Assembly (NCBI RefSeq): GCF_028368935.1
Contig: NZ_JAQNDK010000003.1
Span: forward strand, 310,001-374,000
Length of the DNA: 64,000 bases
Reading direction: 5' to 3'
Source of the DNA: Sorangium aterium
GTDB taxonomy: Bacteria; Myxococcota_A; Polyangia; Polyangiales; Polyangiaceae
Positions within the stretch are counted from its first letter, which is position 1. Each line of letters opens with the position of its first letter. Below are positions 60,702-64,000 of the stretch, piece after piece. The notes below the pieces were generated by a model that searched no databases, was not told the DNA's origin, and worked only from the letters and a program-made list of their open reading frames with translations. The position numbers and the translations under genes are program-made.

Positions 60702-61638
60702 GATGGGTCTCCACTCGACGCCATGGGCGCAAACGGCGCCGGGTCACTCAGGAGTCGCCTGATGGCGTCGATCCGCGGGCGTGTGCGCGGGGGAGAGGGC
60801 TCATTGCTTCGGGCGTGCGGTGTGGAGCACAGCATGGTGCGCCTCGAACAGGGGCGGGAAATCAAGGAGGTGTGCGACGTTCCCACGTGGGCCCGCGGGA
60901 AGGCAAGCGCGGCTCGTCGCCGAGCCTTCTTCGTGAGCGATCCAGCGAGCCGGTCAGCTCCCCCTGACGAGGACGACAGGCGCGCCGCATCGGGACGCCG
61001 CGAGCGTGGCGCGCGACGGAATTCATGCGACGGGGCCAGCCACGCCGAGGCGGAATCGCGCGGCGGACGCCGAGCGGCCGACGTCGCGGACGTCGCCAAC
61101 GTCGAGCGAGCGGCAAATCGTGTCGAGCGCCGCGTGAGGCGAACGCGCGCGCGGCGCATCACGGCACCGCGAGCGTGGTCCCGCGGCCGCATGCGATTGC
61201 GTACGAGCGCGTGTGATTGCGTACGGTTGCGTGCGGTTTCGTGCGGCCGCGGTACACGGGACGAGCGCTCGAGATACGGGCTGAGATGCCTGAGATGAAT
61301 CGGGCGAACAGCGGGTGACCATGCGACGAACGTGCGAGGAACGTGCGAGGACGACGCGAACCACAGCGGGGTGAACCGACGAACAACAGACGTGAACCGA
61401 CGTGAACCGACGTGAACCGAGGTGAACCGAGGTGAACCGGCGAAGAACAAACGAAGAACCGACGAAAAGGAGGCGCCGCGAGGCCAGCGAGCGAAATTGC
61501 GATCGGAGAAAATTGTGATCGACGGAGGAAAGTGCTCGATTTCTTGAAGCTGGACGAGCATCCTGGTGTACGGTAGGAGGCTGACTATTCCGCTGGTTAA
61601 CGTGGGTCATCGGATATCCGGGAGATCAAGTCGAGCGC
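60702..61638. other. Divergent intergenic region, about 940 bp, with short periodic repeats
   Basis: No gene is supported. Frames on the minus strand read repeated RFTSVH-type peptides only because of the DNA repeats. The right part (61195-61440) holds several blocks with a 10- or 11-bp period, described separately. The left part shows no features that I can defend. Confidence 0.45.
61195..61440. repeat. Blocks of 10-11 bp direct repeats
   Basis: Block 1 (61195-61254): six 10-mers such as GATTGCGTAC, GGTTGCGTGC and GGTTTCGTGC. Block 2 (61332-61352): GTGCGAGGAAC twice with an 11-bp period, the second copy losing one A. Block 3 (61391-61440): CGTGAACCGA three times perfectly, then GGTGAACCGA and GGTGAACCGG, with a partial copy just before. 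A period near the helical repeat puts each copy on the same DNA face. Confidence 0.7.
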
Positions 61639-63840
61639 ATGACCACAACCAACGGACGACAGTCGGGGCGGGGGCATCCTGCAGATGAGGAGCAAGGTCG
61701 GGTGACACGCGAATCGGGAGGCATGGCGAGCAGTGATGAGGCTGAGCTCGACGAGTCGCCGAGGCGGCTCGACGCCATCCTCCGCGCCCTCCCAGAGTCG
61801 GAGCTCAAGGGCCTCATCACACGCATGGGGATCCGCATCGACGCCGCGAAGCGCATCGACGCGCCTTCTCAGGCGGCGCGGGCGCTGGTCGGCCTCCCCG
61901 ACGTGCGCGACCCGTCGCGGCTCCCGACCGCCAGCCGCGAGCTGCTCCATCGCATCGCCGAGGCGGGCGGCGTGCTCGTCGTCCCGTCGCTCCCGGCCGG
62001 GCTCGAGCCGCTCATCGCCCGTGGCGTCGTCTACGCGCGCAAGACCGACGAGGGCATCGAGCTCGTGCTCCCGGCCGCGTTCCTCGTCCAGCTGAAGAGC
62101 TGGGAGAGCGAGGACCCCCGGGCGATCCGGGCGCTGCTCGCGCAGGCGCCCTTCGAGACGATGAGCGCGATCGCGACGCACTACCTCGGCCGCCCGGCCA
62201 CGCCGCCCATCGCGCTGTCCCTCGAGAACGCGTGGGAGACGCTGAGCGATCCGGACCGGCTCCGCGAGGAGATCGATCGCCTCGCGCCCGTCGAGCGCCG
62301 CCTGCTCGAGTCCATCGAGGCCGTCGGCGGCGAGGTGGACACGCAGGAGCTGCTCGATCTGGAGCGGGAGCCGATGCGCCTGCGCAGCGCGAGCGGGGTG
62401 ACCGCGAGCCGCCGCGGCGCGGGCTTCGCGCTCGAGCGCCGCGCCTTCCTCATCCCGATCCATCCGAACCGGCACGTCGTGCCGACCGAGGTAGCGGCGA
62501 TCGTCGGCGCGGATCGCCGCCGGATGCGCGAGAAGCGGCGCGAGCAGATCCGGTCGTTCGTCCTGGAGGAGGATCACGCCCCGCGGCGCGCCCGCTTCGC
62601 CTCGGATCCCGGGATGCTCGCGCTGGCGCTCGCGTACTGCGTGCGCGAGCCCGGCAGCGACGTGCGCCCCGGCGTCGGGACGCCGCGGTCGCTGCTCGTC
62701 CGGCTCGCGCAGCGCTTCGGGCGGGACGTCGATGGCGTCGCGCTCGTCGCCGCGCTGTCGCGCGCCGTCGGGCTCTGGGACGCTTCGGCGGCGTCGCCCG
62801 CGACGCCGCCCGGCTCGCTCCTGGTGCAGGAGCTGACGCCGCTCCTGTTCACGACGTGGCGCCGCGGCGGCGCGTGGGATGAGGCGCGCGCCGAGCGGGA
62901 GGTGCTCCGGGTCGCGTCGGACAACCGCGACGCGAGCCCCATCGGCGCGCTCCGCGAGATGGTGCTCGACGCGCTGCACGACCTCGGCGAGGGCCGCTGG
63001 GTCCCCTGGCAGTCGCTGCAAGGCTACCTGGCGGCGGACGAGCGCATCGCGGGGGTCGAGCGGCTGGTCCGTCGCTGGGCCGAGCGCGCCTCGGTCGAGG
63101 CGCCGGAGGTCCCCGACATCACGCGCCGGATCGCGCTGGAGTCGCTGCCGGCGCTCGGGATCATCGATCTCGGCGGGGCCGAGGACGTGGCGAGCGCGGA
63201 GCTGGCCCTCCGGCTGACGCCGCGCGGGCGGGCGCTCCTCGCGGGCTCCGCGCCGAGCTCGGACAACAGCAAGAGCAAGTTCGTCGAGGCGCACGCGCTG
63301 CGCGTCGGCCCGAGCGCCAGGGTCGCTGCCGTGCTCGGGCTCTCAGCGTTCGCCGAGATCGGCCGCGTCGGCGATCATGTCGATCTCCTGCTCACGCCGC
63401 CGTCGATCGCGCGCGCGCTGTCGGTGGGCCTCGACAGCGACGCCCTGCGCTCTCGCATCGAGGCGGTCGCGCCGCTGCCGGACACCATCTCGCGCATGCT
63501 CATCCAGGCGAGCGTCGTCATCGGCAAGGCGAGCTTCGTCGGCGCCTCCGGCTTCCTCTGGATCGAGGATCCCGAGATCCGCGAGCTGCTCCGCACGCGA
63601 CGGCCGGCGGCCGAGATGTTCGTCGATCCGTCGCCCCCCTCGGGGTTGCTGATCGAGGCGGGTGTCGATCTGGAGCGGCTCATCCGGCGCTGCCGCGCCC
63701 TAGGCGTCGAGATCGAGGCCGATCTCGGCAACCTCAAGGCGACGCGGCAAACCCCGGCGCACGGCACCGAGGGACCGCACCGGACCTCCTCGACGGCGAA
63801 CATGCGTCGCTCCCGGACCCCGCCAGCGCGCACCCGCTGA
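61639..63840 (+). CDS. Helicase-associated protein (Helicase_C_3/XPB-N-like)
   Basis: 733 residues if started at the ATG at 61639; a GTG at 61702 and an ATG at 61723 are alternatives. There are no Walker motifs, so it is not itself a helicase. The C-terminal part (~540-690), with LLLTPPSIARALSVGLD, GFLWIEDPEIRELL and LIRRCRALGVEIEADL, looks like the XPB/Ssl2-type helicase C_3 domain. In actinobacteria such proteins sit directly upstream of an XPB-type helicase. The N-terminal ~30 residues are low-complexity. The family call is moderate. The downstream neighbour is outside the window, so the XPB link cannot be seen. Confidence 0.6.
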   Translation: MTTTNGRQSGRGHPADEEQGRVTRESGGMASSDEAELDESPRRLDAILRALPESELKGLITRMGIRIDAAKRIDAPSQAARALVGLPDVRDPSRLPTASRELLHRIAEAGGVLVVPSLPAGLEPLIARGVVYARKTDEGIELVLPAAFLVQLKSWESEDPRAIRALLAQAPFETMSAIATHYLGRPATPPIALSLENAWETLSDPDRLREEIDRLAPVERRLLESIEAVGGEVDTQELLDLEREPMRLRSASGVTASRRGAGFALERRAFLIPIHPNRHVVPTEVAAIVGADRRRMREKRREQIRSFVLEEDHAPRRARFASDPGMLALALAYCVREPGSDVRPGVGTPRSLLVRLAQRFGRDVDGVALVAALSRAVGLWDASAASPATPPGSLLVQELTPLLFTTWRRGGAWDEARAEREVLRVASDNRDASPIGALREMVLDALHDLGEGRWVPWQSLQGYLAADERIAGVERLVRRWAERASVEAPEVPDITRRIALESLPALGIIDLGGAEDVASAELALRLTPRGRALLAGSAPSSDNSKSKFVEAHALRVGPSARVAAVLGLSAFAEIGRVGDHVDLLLTPPSIARALSVGLDSDALRSRIEAVAPLPDTISRMLIQASVVIGKASFVGASGFLWIEDPEIRELLRTRRPAAEMFVDPSPPSGLLIEAGVDLERLIRRCRALGVEIEADLGNLKATRQTPAHGTEGPHRTSSTANMRRSRTPPARTR

Positions 63841-64000
63841 GCTCGCTGTCAACTGGCATTGCGGGGCCACGAGCGCAGGCCGACCGCTGAGCCGAACCTG
63901 AAGGAACGGCCGGGCGGTCGTCGGCGCCTCACCGACGGACCGTGGAGGCGCTTCGTCCGCGGTGTGGCGGTGCGTGAGGAGCGCAGGCTGGCCCTGGGTT

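Noticed and set aside
61391-61440. Repeated GTGAACCGA units considered as a CRISPR array
   Set aside because: Units are 10 bp and directly adjacent with no spacers, and no cas gene is present.
63841-64000. Short open frame on the minus strand at the right edge
   Set aside because: Too short and Arg/Pro-rich; nothing can be said without sequence beyond the window.

Overview
The window is about 64 kb of very GC-rich chromosomal DNA with dense genes on both strands. It looks like a myxobacterium of the Sorangium/Polyangium type. Reasons: a tandem double Ser/Thr kinase, a PilZ protein, many lipoproteins with Pro/Ala-rich linkers, a zinc-ribbon/GYF membrane protein, a SWIM-SNF2 helicase and several TolQ/TolR motor proteins, all with strongly GC-biased third positions. 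Assignment is by gene content and style only; there is no rRNA or other marker. I saw no tRNA, rRNA, IS element, phage gene or CRISPR array, so this is core-like chromosome rather than an island.

Layout. 1-1155: N-terminus of a DsbA-like thiol oxidoreductase and a small secreted protein. 1294-5886: a regulatory intergenic with two perfect DnaA boxes, a twin-kinase membrane receptor, and a MATE exporter. 5905-10439 (minus): a fused aldolase/dehydrogenase (RhaEW type), S-adenosylhomocysteinase, and an overlapping ArsR-methyltransferase fusion regulator (SahR-like). 10690-13811 (minus): M16 peptidase overlapping a PpiD/SurA-like foldase. 13941-17630 (plus): a conserved unknown, PilZ, another unknown and a DinG/XPD-like helicase. 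17713-21775: a GT-C glycosyltransferase, then a GMC oxidoreductase with its small subunit. 21994-25544: an NtrC-type response regulator and a zinc-ribbon/GYF protein. 25754-31398: three lipoproteins. 32096-38821: grxD, family-5 uracil-DNA glycosylase, a lipase-like hydrolase, a membrane protein, apt, surE and an aldehyde dehydrogenase. 38922-45151: a PEGA-like membrane protein, a di-haem cytochrome c lipoprotein and a TolC-type protein. 45325-50966: a divergent membrane pyrophosphatase coupled to a SWIM-SNF2 helicase. 51135-57189: two divergent TolQ-TolR-TolR modules plus an accessory membrane protein. 57344-60701 (minus): an HD phosphohydrolase, a secreted protein and glycerate 2-kinase, all overlapping. 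61639-63840: a protein resembling the helicase-associated partner of XPB.

Themes. Envelope functions dominate: foldase, peptidase, lipoproteins, GT-C, TolC and two energy-transducing QRR motors. Each QRR module has the one-TolQ/two-TolR composition of the Myxococcus gliding motor AglRQS. The zinc-ribbon/GYF protein at 24207 shares its N-terminal layout with the gliding protein GltJ. A link to motility is inference. Genome-maintenance genes recur (DinG-like helicase, UDG, SNF2, Helicase_C_3 protein), as do nucleotide and one-carbon housekeeping genes (apt, surE, ahcY).

The most unusual items are: the paired QRR modules with a hairpin between tolQ and tolR; a membrane pyrophosphatase lacking the hallmark Lys of its DX7KXE motif; overlapping, mutually exclusive inverted repeats upstream of the GYF protein; twin DnaA boxes far from any replication gene; and a block of repeats with 10-11 bp periodicity before the last gene. 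Gene starts were often moved inward from the longest reading frame, using signal peptides, ribosome-binding sites and overlaps.
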